Shown one piece after another: positions 23,961-34,776 of a DNA stretch of 64,000 bases. Under the pieces are notes generated by a model. It did no database searches and was not told the origin of the DNA. It saw nothing but the letters and a program-made list of their open reading frames with translations. The translations under genes were made by a program, and so were the position numbers. Source of the stretch: Tenebrio molitor (lineage: Eukaryota > Arthropoda > Insecta > Coleoptera > Tenebrionidae); contig NC_091053.1 of NCBI RefSeq assembly GCF_963966145.1, positions 2,976,001 to 3,040,000 on the forward strand, given 5' to 3'. How positions within the stretch are numbered: the stretch's first letter is position 1; every line of letters begins with the position of its first letter.

Positions 23961-24160
23961 GTAGTGGTCATGGCTCAGGGGCTAGATACTGGCTTATCAC
24001 CCATACCGCCCGGGTTCGATTCCCGGTTAAAACATCAGGTTTTTTTCAAATCACTATCATGTTTTGGAGGAGATGTAAAGCTGTCGGTCCCGGCTACTTA
24101 CTTAGTAGTGAGCAAAAACAATTTGTATTGGTTAGAGTGGAAGAAAGCGCGTACGCGATA
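23961..24160 (+). mobile_element. tRNA-derived SINE
   Basis: The head has an A-box-like TGGCTCAGGGGCTAGA and, 35 bases later, a B box in GGGTTCGATTCCCGG whose flanks pair like a T-arm. It is followed by GTAAAGCTGTCGGTCCCGGC, a core I recognise from tRNA-derived SINEs of insects. The acceptor stem does not fold, so it is not a functional tRNA gene. The 3' tail appears truncated after about 24160. SINEs are transcribed by RNA polymerase III and moved by a partner LINE. Confidence 0.7.
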
Positions 24161-24169
24161 GAGTCAATT

Positions 24170-25260
24170 TAAAGATTTATGGCAACATCCGAATCTATAG
24201 TTCCATTGTGCTGTAACTTACAATACCTGTAGTTGGGCAGTTTTCTTTTTATCGATTATCGTGAATTTATTGTCCGACTTATTTATCTATTTTGTAAAGT
24301 TTACTTCTTAATATTGATTGCCCGGCTATTGTTGTGCCTCTTGCATTTTTCTTGTACGTCGCGACAGTGTTTCACTTTCACAAGACCGGGATCGTCAGCG
24401 AATTCCGTGAATATTTCATCAGACCGGGCCATAGATAGCGATTTAATTAAAGCTGCACGAGGCCAGCGAGAAATCAAAGAATCCTCGTCCCCGTATCGCA
24501 GGTATCGGCCATTGAAAGTTTTTCCACGCGTACCTTTCTTCCACCAGATCCAATTTTTTTTCTCGGATAATCGCACGCCGTCTCCATCCGACTCCCATTG
24601 ATTTTCCACCTCAACTCCTTTTCATGCAGGTGGGCATATTAGACGCAGAGCCGGCGCCGTCACGTTGGCCTTTTATGCCGTCTAATCCTTCCTCTCCGAC
24701 GAAAGTGTGTCGCCCTTCCAGCGCGGTGATTAGAGGGTGCGATTTCGGTTGTACACGTTTTGCGAGTGAAAGAGTCGAAGTGAAACTTTGTCCGCGCGCG
24801 AGGGTGAAGCTGAGCTTGTGCTCTGATCAATACGTGCTGGCGGAGGAACCCTCTGGCGTCTTATTAAAGCGGACGGAGCGAGGAGAGCGATGATGATCTC
24901 GCCACCACGCGCTAGATTGGTTGCCGACGGAATGGTGCTCGTTATTACCTCAATGGAGGTTTGTGCATTTCCAGACTCGACCCGGACACCATGCGGATCG
25001 CAGACGAATCAATACGCAATTATAGGATCGTTTGGCATTCAGGAGGTCGCGGGGGGCACAGGTAGACGCCACCCCCGAATATTCACGTCGCGCCATCCTG
25101 AATACAAAAGTCGAATTTGCATCGGTGACGGCGGTTGCAATCCTGGAAGCTAGACGCTAATGGTCTTACGACCACCCTTACTTCTTTTCAGTGGTAGTAA
25201 CTTTCCTCAAGAATGCGTACAGATGTACACCCAATTCTTTTAAATTGTCTGTTTATTGGA
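24170..25260. other. No gene confirmed; GC-richer block
   Basis: 24360-25160 is GC-richer than its neighbourhood and carries frames up to 122 codons on both strands. None shows a known domain. An exon here cannot be excluded, but nothing directly supports one. Confidence 0.35.
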
Positions 25261-25267
25261 CAAGATC

Positions 25268-25405
25268 ATCCAATGAAATGCAAATTCATCATTCAGAGTA
25301 GAAGCTCTTTTTTTGTAGACCTCAACTGCGCCTCGCTCTTCAATCTCTGGGCTCAGCACAAAAAAAGACACTTCTACTCTTAATGATACAATATACTAAT
25401 TTCAG
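25268..25405. repeat. Fold-back repeat with CTCGC-type loop
   Basis: Arms around CAGAGTAGAAGCTCTTTTTTTG (25297) and CAAAAAAAGACACTTCTACTCT (25360) are inverted complements with few mismatches. The loop contains GCGCCTCGCTCTTCAATC. The design matches the other fold-back repeats of this window. Confidence 0.6.
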
Positions 25406-25409
25406 TGGA

Positions 25410-26585
25410 CGGAAGAAACTTTGTCAGTACCAATAGCAATAGCGTTTACAATCTAGAAGTTACTTTAAGATTTCCGTCGTAAGACATTTTTGTCGCTGTA
25501 AATCTTGTTTTTCTCTTAGGACAAAGATCGAGTAAGTTGTTTTAAGTTTGATGGAGCTTAAGACTGTGCAGACGGCTCGGGATAGCTTGAGTCTGACACA
25601 GATGCCAGCTATGATTAAAGTTTATTACCAACTGGAATAAAGGAAATATGGTTTTTACATCCTATCCTGAAGCTCTTAATTAAATGTTTATGGAACAAGC
25701 GACGGGTCCGCTTTGACAAGTTTTTGTAACAAGAACATTGTATTGTTGCCAGTCACATTACCATAGACGAGGAATTCTAATAGAATAATTACAACCCTCG
25801 GTAAAACCTTTTCAATTTTATTAAATGACAGGTGGGGCTTTGGAACAAAAGGCAATGCGAACGGCGATTGGCTCGAAGTGTCTTGCATTTCGTGGCCACA
25901 TCATCTCATTTGAGTTTCGTTACGTTCGTGCAGAAACAATTAGTAAATGACGTCCGTACTGAAATAAACTCGGATTGCGTGCAGTGCGTGCCACGAAAGT
26001 GCAAGTTGTTCGATTAAAGGGGAGAAGTTAGTTCTATTAAATATTTAGTGCAACCCTTAAGCTACAACCAGAATAAATGAAACAAAGTGGGCTGTCATTG
26101 TGAAAATGACCTTTCTTGCTGTAATTGTGATTGCTTGTTTGTTTCATTTCGTTTGATTTGTTGTTTTTACTGCTTATAAGGTTTGTGTTGTGTCGAAAAA
26201 TATCAGCTTTAGTCGGTTTTATTAAGGTTCCTCGGTTAAAAATACAACTGGTATTAACCGATCGGGAAATGTATTTTTCACTGTTGACTTCTCACCAAAG
26301 AAAATAGAAATGGATCTGTTGAAGACTGTAAATTTAAGAATGCGAGAACGCAAAACTGAATAATCGTAACGATTATGGTGCGTTTATAGACAACAAAAAA
26401 CACATCATTCGGTTCCGTTTTTGCGACTCTGGAAAAGTAAGGATCCATTAAATAAAACCAAATGTTTGGGGAACTGCTCGATAAACAAATTAAAACACTA
26501 CCACGAAATAGGTAACAATTTTGTTTGATCTAAAAAAGTTTAAATCAAAATAAAATGCAATATGGTAGTAGGGTGTACCTACTAT
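25410..26585. other. No gene seen
   Basis: Unique AT-rich sequence; overlapping frames of ~60 codons only. Confidence 0.45.
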
Positions 26586-26588
26586 TAT

Positions 26589-26666
26589 ACCGTTTTGGCT
26601 CAAAGCGAATATAAGAAACGTCATGATATATTCGCTAAATTATACACATAAATTTAGCAGTTAAAT
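26589..26666 (+). pseudogene. 78-bp fragment of the decayed LINE
   Basis: This stretch is nearly identical to about 20571-20649 of the restriction-endonuclease LINE, just after the zinc knuckle (core TTTTGGCTCAAAGCGAATAT), with roughly one deletion and two substitutions. The match starts and stops abruptly. It has no coding function and probably arose by local duplication or template switching. Confidence 0.8.
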
Positions 26667-26992
26667 AAAGATATTATCTACCACCTTCGAAAGACGAGCG
26701 CTTTGATTAGAATAAGTTCTAAACTTTGTATTATTACGAAACATGTGCAGAGAATAAGCATGTCATTAAAGCTGAAAGCTCATCGATTCCTGTCATGGTT
26801 TTATGCCGACGTCATTATATCTGCGGTCAAAACACAAAGTGCTCAATTATTTTCAGCAAATATAATTTTGCCACCTGGTCACAAAACATAATTACATTGT
26901 ATCTCATATGATTGGCTGCTTTGAACTTTGAAAGGAACATAAATACATTGCACGTGTAAAAATATTAATTTAGTTTGTTCCACACTTTATAT

Positions 26993-27295
26993 CGGGCCTT
27001 CAAATAAATATATATTTAGAGTAGGCGTAGGAGACATTCTAATTCTTTTAACAGTGTAAAGTAATTTTTGTAGGCAACCAATTATTCTCCGGAGTTGCAT
27101 AGTAAGCATAGTAAGCTTTTTCCCAATTTCATATTGTCATATTCCGTGGAGGGAGAATGCACTACAAAAATTTAAAATATTTTCTAACCTAATTTTATTT
27201 CGTTAAAATGTCAGGCGTTTCTTGTGTCATTTTCTACGCTGGAAACAATTGAATTTCCAGTGGTTGCTCTTAATATAAATTTATTTGAAGGCCCG
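26993..27295. mobile_element. MITE family E, copy 1
   Basis: The element runs from CGGGCCTTCAAATAAATATA to TAAATTTATTTGAAGGCCCG, giving inverted ends of about 28 bp. A second copy lies at 38502-38830 in the same orientation with high identity. The interior has TAGGCGTAGGAGACATTC and ATTTCATATTGTCATATTCCGTG. No coding frame. No clear target-site duplication. Confidence 0.8.
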
Positions 27296-27299
27296 TTAC

Positions 27300-28210
27300 A
27301 TCTGAAATATGCGCTCAGTATCACAAATTTGTGATAAACTTGACTTGACATGATTCAGCAATGTTGGTTTTAAATCAACAAGTGTTACTTTTGTTGTTAA
27401 AAATCTCTAGTCGTTGGCTTTGAGTGAACCACGGCCTGCAATTTATAAAATGCAACAAGCAGCAACTGCAATGTTATAATCTCGCGGTGAGCTTGTGGTA
27501 AGTTCTGGAATTATTACACGCGGCGACCAAACACAACTATGCATGTCCTGGTGCAGGTTAACTGACCAACGAAGGAAAAATAAATAAATGTAATTAAAAT
27601 ATTTTGTTGGCGCAATGCACACGAATCGATTATATTATTCGGTAGACATCTTCAGAAATCCCGATTTTAAATTGAGCATTTGGTTTTGGCCGATTGCCTA
27701 ATTAATATGGGGGAAAATGGTGTTGCCAAGGGGATGGAACGAACCAAACAGGGACGACTAAATACATCAAAACCTTATTACCACTTAATCGTGAAGTGCC
27801 ACTCCGCAAATTGGATTAAGATATCTGATGTTGGGTTTTACCGTTTTCACACACGCCCATTATAAAAACATTGACCCATTTTAAATTGTAAAAGTTTCCC
27901 CGGTCAGACGCTAAATCATGTGAAACTGCTTTGCAGCGGCTGCAATTAAAACTGCATTATTAAAATTGTCAAGATTACTAAAAGCATTAATTACCCCGAA
28001 TACTGCGTTTAATTTCCTTGTAATACCTCATAATTGCCAACGAAAAATGGTGTTGGAAATGGATCAATGATTGCGACAAATGAATGCAACCATAATGGCT
28101 TCCTAGATTTGAATTCTGGGATAATTAACAAACCCTTCACATTTACAGTTTCTGTCAGACTTTCAACGATCAGTTGAAACAGTTTACATTTTTGTGGTGG
28201 CTACAATTGA
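27300..28210. other. No gene seen
   Basis: Unique AT-rich sequence without coding character. Confidence 0.45.
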
Positions 28211-28213
28211 TAA

Positions 28214-28438
28214 CAGCTATTTTCAATACAAGTGAGCAAAGTAGTGTATTTAATCACAAGTACGCAAGTTGGGCGTCTGAGCCGAAGGCGAGGACCCAAA
28301 CCGTACGAGTGATTAAATGCACGTTTGCTAATACGTGTTGAATCTGATTTTTTCCAAAACATTCACTTTGCTCACTAGTGAGAAAATATTTTTTCCTCAC
28401 TAGTGATTCAATTGCCATCTTTGCTCACTATTTTCAGT
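28214..28438. repeat. Dispersed repeat family B, copy 2 (short)
   Basis: This is the inverted counterpart of the two ends of family B copy 1: ATTTTCAATACAAGTGAGCAAAG and the TTGGGCGTCTGAGCCGAAGGCG block at the left, and the TCACTAGTGAGAAAATATTT palindrome at the right. The ~480-bp centre of copy 1 is absent, so it is either a deletion derivative or the basic non-autonomous form. Confidence 0.7.
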
Positions 28439-28439
28439 G

Positions 28440-29165
28440 AAATTCAATGATGATGGAAAAACACATTTGTCGCAACATTTAGATACATATGTTACATATT
28501 TGGATAAATTGTCGCTTGTGTATTTTTTAACGCTCAACTTTTGTCGCCTCTTTAAAAAAGGGAATAAAATACGGCGAAAATTTTATAATTCGAGTTGTGT
28601 GACTTTATTACGCTGATATGGGGCTAAACAGCTCTGCAGTCGTAGAAAGAAACAACTATATTTCAGAAGTGATTTACAACTGACAATGATTTATTTGCAT
28701 ACAGAATCCGAGGGCGACGTCCCACAGGCTGAGTCCCAAATGCGGGGACCTGCAAAGCTCCCAAAGGAGGCGTTCCGCTTTTTATACAGCTACCGTTCCA
28801 CAACCATGAGCGCGTTTTTTTAAACTCTATATGCGTATAGAGCGTCGACGGGGAATCATCAATTAATTTATGCTATGGCCGCACGTTTTTAATATGCGCA
28901 CGTACTTTCGCCACCTCGAGGGTGGTTCACGTGAGCAAGGGAAAGGAATCGTTTACGGTTTGATTAAAAGGTGGATGAAATGTTCGAATAAAATTTTACA
29001 CGGTTTATGGCACTATAAACAATGTTAATTAAAATTTTAATGGGGAATAAATTCACACGTCGCGTCGTGAGGTTAGAGCTGCTTCCTCAGAAAATGATAA
29101 AGTAATCAGGCTAATGACTCGATAAGGGAATGCTAGGAGATCTTGAGACGGTACTAATGAAAATA
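28440..29165. other. No gene seen
   Basis: Unique sequence; no frame or repeat match of note. Confidence 0.45.
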
Positions 29166-29171
29166 CAGGTT

Positions 29172-29675
29172 TTAAGTCGCCAAAACTGGAATAAAAAAAA
29201 TGCTTTTAAGTACATATTTATGAAATCTCAATTTTTTTTCGGCCTCCCAAACCGGGAATGCACGTATTTCCCGAACAATGTCAATAATTTCTAGTGCAGG
29301 AATTATTTGGTTACTGTCAGCTTTAGTACTTCCGAGTTGGACATCAATATATTGTACTGGTGTTTCTGTTACGGTTATCTTCTTGTCAGTACTGCTGATG
29401 GAATTGTCAATGTTGGTGGTTATATTGAAATTAACTGCTAAAAATTCAATTAGGTTAAAATAACGTGTTGAGATTTGTTTGAGCTGTGGCTGGAAAACAG
29501 TACATTTTTTAATTAACTTTGTCCCACACCACTGTTTAAAATTATTAAACTGTCCTATATAGCGTTCTTTCTATTTTTCTGGTAAGAATTCAGAATTTAG
29601 TCCTTCTGCCACTAGTCGTACTGCTTCTGGTGTCACATTTAACTCACTATCTGAACTAGAAATTTTTTCAGCCGA
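29172..29675 (-). pseudogene. Remnant of a Crypton-like (tyrosine recombinase) transposon protein
   Basis: The minus strand reads 167 codons with only one internal stop, a TAG at codon 35 where TCG (Ser) is likely. The first part reads AVRLVAEGLNSEFLPEK, then KERYIGQFNNFKQWCGTK. I recognise this as the N-terminal pattern (LLPEKSKERYxxxYxxFxxW) of a transposon protein family of arthropods with a phage-integrase-like core (Crypton-like). The core itself is missing: after residue 57 the sequence jumps to a Ser/Thr/Asn-rich stretch (NITTNIDNSISSTDKKITVT), perhaps the original C-terminus. So it looks like an internally deleted, pseudogenised copy. The family name is moderately sure; coding origin is well supported by the long open frame in AT-rich DNA. 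Confidence 0.5.
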
Positions 29676-29679
29676 TTAA

Positions 29680-30570
29680 CACACCAAAATCAAATTTTCA
29701 AGCACTAACAGTGAAAATTTAGCCTAATAAATACAGCAAATAATTTGTTTGGGAAAAATCAAATGAGCGGTCACCGTCGTCAAGGAATTGATTCCACAGC
29801 ATTCGATTCTTTATTGACGATGTCAAATTCTACAATAAAATTTGTTTTGATTTTTAAAAAATTTTAGATTTTGGTCAGCCGAAAAGTCTAATACAAATGT
29901 CATTTCCCGGCGCTCCAACTAATCAGGCACTCGGCTGCACCATCGTACCCGAAACTAGTTGTCGTGTTGGAAATTCACGTACTTCTTTCTTATCAACAGC
30001 ATTGTTGCAGTAATGTTACCTCGTTTTATCGGGAATAATATCTTTTAGATTTAATTTTTTGTAGACGTCTCGCTGAATTATTTTAGCAGTTGGTCAACGA
30101 ACATAATATAAATAAGGTACTTACTTACTTAACTATTAATTATGAAATGATAGCCTAATTTGATTAGCCAGTAAGTGAAATGTTAGTAAATACTTGATCC
30201 TGTAATGAGACTAAGTTGGTAAATGCACAATTATGAATTTAACACATTAAACTCCGCAGGGCATCAATGTGGTGCTTCTCACACAACCTTGGACCAGGAG
30301 TTATCAGTATAGTTCGATTTAATCCGTCTTAAATTTTAAAGCGGTCTGGTAAATGAAAGAAAATTCCATTGCCGGGACTTAATATGTTATAACCTAACAC
30401 GTATGGCTAATTCGGTAGATTTTTACATCTCCTCTTGTGAGAATGACAATTACATACAGGGTCCCAGAGTTGCGAAAAAGCTCCATAACTTGTTTGTTTT
30501 AAAGATATCAATTTTTACTTTTTTCTAGATGATAGCTACGCTTCTATTGCACATTCGGAAAATATTGCGG
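29680..30570. other. No gene seen
   Basis: Unique sequence. ACATACAGGGTCCCAGAGTTGCG near 30455 resembles the start of a mariner-type MITE but has no partner end. Confidence 0.4.
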
Positions 30571-30576
30571 TATATA

Positions 30577-30845
30577 CAGGGTGTCCCTGAAATGCACGGC
30601 AAAATTTTAACCACGAGCTACTGGCTTCATGTAGAACTCGGAAAAAATATTTAAAAAATTCTGTCAAAAAATAAAATGACATTTAATTTTTGAGGTACAA
30701 TTTTTTTTAATTGCGTTGTCCCACAACCTCGTAGGTAAAATTTCGGCACATTTTAAAAATACACCCATGTATATCATATTTTATAAAATGTACGCCAATG
30801 CGAAGTAACCTCTAGGAAATATGCTTTAAAACAAGGAACCACATA
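30577..30845. mobile_element. MITE family G, copy 1 (right part truncated)
   Basis: Begins CAGGGTGTCCCTGAAATGCAC after a TA, then TTTTAACCACGAGCTACTGG and TTCATGTAGAACTCGG, as in three copies further on. The right end is lost. The CAGGGTG terminus and TA context fit the Tc1/mariner superfamily. Confidence 0.7.
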
Positions 30846-31002
30846 GGCAGCAACTTACATTTTTTTTTTCAAATGTCGTGATTTGGGTTATAATATTCAC
30901 GTAGTATAATGTATTTTACTCTAAAATTTCTAATTTTACGTTTTCTTATTTAAAAAAATATAGAAATATAGATATTGATTTTATAGTGTTTAAAAATAGG
31001 CC

Positions 31003-31167
31003 ATGCCAAGAATATTTCCAAAAAAAAATATAAAAAATTTAGTAATTCAACTGTGCAAGAACGGTGCAAAACAATTTAAACTTGAGGGAAGTAAGTTAGC
31101 GCCATCAACAAGTTTAGAGTTTTTCGATTCGGTCAACAACGTTCCACAAGAACGTCGGGACAATTAA
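31003..31167 (+). other. Short ORF (54 codons), unassigned
   Basis: ATG to TAA, reading MPRIFPKKNIKNLVIQLCKN and ending FDSVNNVPQERRDN. The composition is protein-like (Lys/Asn rich, a hydrophobic helix IKNLVIQLC), but I do not recognise a family. It may be a transposon ORF fragment. It lies between a truncated MITE and family D copy 2. Confidence 0.25.
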
Positions 31168-31304
31168 CTTTTACGAGAAAACTATCTTGTTGGTCAATTA
31201 AAGTTTTTGAAAAATTATGGAAGAAGAATTAGAGATTTGTTGCTGTAGTTTTTCAATCCTTCCGTTCGATTTTACGGTCCAGATAACACAAATTTTGTAA
31301 ATTT

Positions 31305-31515
31305 GTTTTTCTACTCCTATTGAATAATATTGTAATTATTACTAAAGTGTTTTATCGATTTCTCTTCATAGTCGTAGAAAAAGTATATCATTCTACTCGC
31401 TCGGATAATTACGCCACTCGCTTGCGGCTCGTGAACAAAATCACCTCACGACTAATACCCATCATTATCCGCTCATTGAATAATATACTGTTGTTGCTAT
31501 TTTTACATCCACTAT
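31305..31515. repeat. Dispersed repeat family D, copy 2
   Basis: Shares TTTTTCTACTCCTATTGAATAATATTG, GTCGTAGAAAAAGTATA and the loop CACTCGCTTGCGGCTCGTG with the other family D copies. Arms ATTCTACTCGCTCGGATAAT and the inverted ATTATCCGCTCATTGAATAAT surround the loop. No coding function. Confidence 0.65.
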
Positions 31516-31519
31516 TTTA

Positions 31520-32850
31520 TGTATACGTACATTTAGCGGATAGAACAGGGTTGAAATGTGTAGCTCGTTAAATTTTTAATAAAAGAGAGTAAGAAATAAA
31601 TGTCGAAATAACGTAGTTTAGTGAACCAGTACTGTTTCTGACACGAACTAAATTACACCGAAAAAGAACTCTTTACATTGTCGAAAGTATAAATGATAGG
31701 AAGAAAAGTTTGACCGTTATCTCATTTTTAGTGAGCGCCTGCATTAACCCTCAAAAGTTGCCCTTTGTAGTTAACAAACTAGAGTTAGCGTGCCGGGAAA
31801 TTCCGTACCTTTTTGAACCTAATTCGGCAAAGCACAGTTAATAACGCGAGAAATTTTCTGGCAATTGTGTGACATTAATGCAACATTAACGCTAGTTTCT
31901 TTGTCGTCGCACTCGAGCCAGATTAGTGCGCTAATCCTTTAACTATTTAGCGTTTTGTGTGTAACGGAGGCCGAACGAGCATAAAGTGAATCGGGAAGCC
32001 TTGGCAATATTTTAGTTGCGGACTGCATGCGGTCACACTTTGTGTATGAATGGATATTCCTTGCGACGTTTAACGCCACGCTCTTCCAGACTAAGCCATA
32101 AACCTCCAACACCACTAATCCTGCAACTTTGTCCATATAACCTGTAATATATGCTGCCGTTTCGATTCCATTCGACCGTTATTATCGTTTTAAGGATGAG
32201 TGAAAAGTTTTGGCCATCATAACCTATTTTCGTAAACAGGGACATAATTTATATGGTCTAGGTATAAAACTCGCATATTCCGGTATCGAATCGAACTAGT
32301 TTTATTGACGCGGAGTAGATAAGCCAATTTAATTAATTTTAGGTTTTTGCATATAAACGGGGCTGTTTGTGTCGACGATATTTACGTAGTGCTTTAAGCC
32401 TGGCGCGCATGGACGTTAACTTTATGAACGCAATTCGATTTAGTTTTTGCACTGGCAGTGAAGCGAACAGTTGGGACACGACGCCACCTGATTTACAGTA
32501 AAGTGCTCACTCGAAAAATAACAAAAAATAAACTACGAGTACCGGTCTGACAATGAACAACAACACTGTTAAATTTATTCAATCAACTTTGCTGCTCTAA
32601 TCTCAATACGGCGTGTATTACTTTATTGCTGGTAGTAAAAACATTGTGGAAAAACATATAACTTTTATCACACTACAACTAGGATGTTGACACGCCAAGT
32701 TATATTGTGCGAGTATTTTCTCAATTTGTAAAAAAAAATGTAACGTATAAAATGGATTCACGTTGTTTTGCCATGGAAATTTTGCATTTAACTTGGTAGT
32801 AAAGGTGTCTGTTGAATTAGGTTATGTTTTTCTAAGTTTGAGGTTATAAA
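31520..32850. other. No gene seen
   Basis: Unique sequence; frames of up to 70 codons on the minus strand without motifs. Confidence 0.45.
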
Positions 32851-32853
32851 TAG

Positions 32854-32869
32854 CGTCAATGTCTATGTT
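32854..32869. repeat. Target-site duplication, 3' flank of LINE
   Basis: The 16 bases CGTCAATGTCTATGTT are repeated exactly at 34503-34518, flanking the LINE insertion. Confidence 0.85.
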
Positions 32870-34502
32870 TAACACCAAAATGCTTTATTTTGCCCTACGG
32901 GCTTTCAGATTCCTTATTACAAACATAAACACAAACATAAAAATAACAATTTATTGTTCTCCCTCCCTCCTCTCGTTCTCTATTCTTTCTCTCCTCTTCC
33001 TTATTCTTTCATCCATCTCCCTGCCGTCTTCGCTCCATATTTCTCCCCATTCCCTTCTCTTTGTCTCTCTCTCATTTCACCTCCTGCACCTTCTCTCTTT
33101 CTCTTCTCCTTCCTTCCCATTCCTGTTCTCTCTCTCCTCGTCCCCACCTCTGCAACCCGCTATCATTTTCCTCTCTCACACACGCTCTCTCCTCTCCCTA
33201 TTGTACTTCGATTCTCTTATTCTCTCTCTTCTCTCTTACTTATCAGTGTCTTTGTCCCTCTACCTTTTTATTCACCTTCTCCTTGTACATTTTCTCGCCG
33301 GGTCGTCTTCTTATTCTCTCCTTCTTCTAGCAAATTTTCTTCAGTTTCTCCTGTCTCTCATCCCATCTAAACCAGTCCCCGTTTATCTGTATTTTCCTGT
33401 TTCCTATTTTCACCCTTTTTCCTCTATCTCTCTCCTCTCTGGCCAACTCTCTTAACTTCTTTTGTGTTTCTCTTTCTTCTTTTGTCAAATCGTCATCTAT
33501 ATAAATCCTCTCACCTTTTTTTTCCTTTAACTTACTCTTACTTAGCATTATGTTCTTCTTCTGCTCCCAACTTTCTATTTTTGGGAGCATCATCTTATCT
33601 TTATTTATTTTAAATGCTTCCTTTACATTTACTTTCACCCCTATCTCCCTTTCTAACCATTCTTCCACCCCCCTCTCTATATTTCCACTTATTGCCCCTA
33701 TTATAACATTATTCTTCCTCTCCTTCTTTTCTCTTTGTTCCATCTTTTCCTCTATCATTTTCATCCTTTTCATCCAATCTGCCTTCTCCAACTGCCCTTT
33801 TTCTTCTCTTCCTCTCATCTCCTCTCTCACTGTCGCTAATTCTTTGCTTAGCTCCCCATTCTCCTCTCTCACTGCCGCTAATTCCTTTCTTAGTGTTTTG
33901 ATCTCCTCTCTCATCTCTCTTATCATGGTTGTTTTCATTTCCTTATCCATTTCCTTGCTTTGATTTTCTTCTTCGCTTCTATTTGGTGATCTTCTCGTTC
34001 TGGAACTATTTCTGAGTGGGTTCTTGCCTTCTTTCGACGTTCTACCCTCTTCTCTTTCTCTCTTGCTGCTTTCTTTCCTTACTTCTGACGATTTCAGCAC
34101 GTCCTCTCTTTCTTGCTCTCCCTCCTTCTCTCTCGCTGCCGCTAATTCCTTTCTTCGTGCTTTGCTCTCTTCTACTGTTCCCGCCATATCCTCTTTTATC
34201 TCTCTGAGCACTGTTTCTATTTTCTTCTCTATTTCTTTGCTTTGTGATCTTTCTTCGCCTCTACTTGGGGATCTTTCGGTTCTGGAACTCTTTCTGAATG
34301 GGTTCAGGCCTTCTTCCGACATCCTACCCTCTTCTCTTTCTCTCTTGCTGCTTTCTTTCCTTGCTTTCGGCGATTTCGGCATGCCCTCTCTTTCTTGCCC
34401 GCTGTCTTCTGCTTATCACCTCTCACTCACTCGTCGTTGTTTACGTTTATTATCGATGCACTTTTTCCACGTCTGCTCGCTATCGCTGCCAAACCAGGAA
34501 TC
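32870..34502 (-). mobile_element. ORF1-only LINE insertion with 16-bp target-site duplication
   Basis: The 1633-bp insertion is bounded by exact 16-bp direct repeats. On the minus strand it has a ~120-bp leader, an intact 351-codon ORF1, then a ~457-bp purine-rich tail ending in GCCCGTAGGGCAAAATAAAG, a small stem-loop next to an AATAAA signal. No reverse transcriptase (ORF2) is present. Exact target repeats and an unbroken ORF1 imply a recent insertion. It resembles in layout the half-L1 elements of mammals: an ORF1-only element presumably mobilised by an ORF2 from elsewhere. A simple internal deletion after ORF1 is the alternative. Confidence 0.75.
33327..34382 (-). CDS. LINE ORF1 nucleic-acid-binding protein
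   Basis: 351 residues. Residues 1-195 are a highly charged Glu/Lys/Arg region built of two tandem ~94-residue repeats, each starting KESSKREREEGR and running through RSPxRxEExxQSKEM/I. A long coiled coil follows (about 150-222, KELAAVREENGELSKELATV). Residues 223-300 (NNVIIGAI ... KNIMLSKSKLK) match an RRM-like fold and 300-345 (LTKEERETQKKLRELAREER ... NRKIQINGDWFRW) a C-terminal domain, the order of L1-type ORF1 proteins. These form trimers that coat the element's RNA and act as chaperones. The start follows the leader directly. The opposite-strand frames here are its pyrimidine-rich shadow. Confidence 0.8.
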   Translation of the reverse strand: MPKSPKARKESSKREREEGRMSEEGLNPFRKSSRTERSPSRGEERSQSKEIEKKIETVLREIKEDMAGTVEESKARRKELAAAREKEGEQEREDVLKSSEVRKESSKREREEGRTSKEGKNPLRNSSRTRRSPNRSEEENQSKEMDKEMKTTMIREMREEIKTLRKELAAVREENGELSKELATVREEMRGREEKGQLEKADWMKRMKMIEEKMEQREKKERKNNVIIGAISGNIERGVEEWLEREIGVKVNVKEAFKINKDKMMLPKIESWEQKKNIMLSKSKLKEKKGERIYIDDDLTKEERETQKKLRELAREERDRGKRVKIGNRKIQINGDWFRWDERQEKLKKIC

Positions 34503-34518
34503 CGTCAATGTCTATGTT
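34503..34518. repeat. Target-site duplication, 5' flank of LINE
   Basis: Exact copy of 32854-32869 (CGTCAATGTCTATGTT). Confidence 0.85.
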
Positions 34519-34776
34519 GCAATGGAAGATGAAGACCAAGATTATTAATAGATCCTTTAAGCAAAATAGGCGGTGTACCGAAGAAAATTTATATGTTTTA
34601 CTTGTATCTTATTTCTCAATATGACAATGCTTGTCCATTGACAAAAGTATACTTACTGTCAACGATGCTGGAGTCTTTACTACATTTTTTCTAGATATTT
34701 TTACGGTGATTCCATATTAATTTAAGCGACTTATGTTAATTTGACGTATGAAAGTTTAAAAACTCCAGACTCAATT

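Noticed and set aside
23963..24036. Functional tRNA gene
   Set aside because: A and B box-like sequences are present, but the acceptor and anticodon stems do not fold and SINE-core sequence follows.
24233..25153. Four adjacent + strand ORFs of 87-122 codons
   Set aside because: Different frames, no shared splice phases, no recognised domains; kept only as a GC-richer block.
32859..34624. Large + strand ORFs rich in Ser/Leu/Pro
   Set aside because: They are the pyrimidine-rich complement of the minus-strand LINE ORF1 and its purine-rich tail; the minus frame has clear domain structure.
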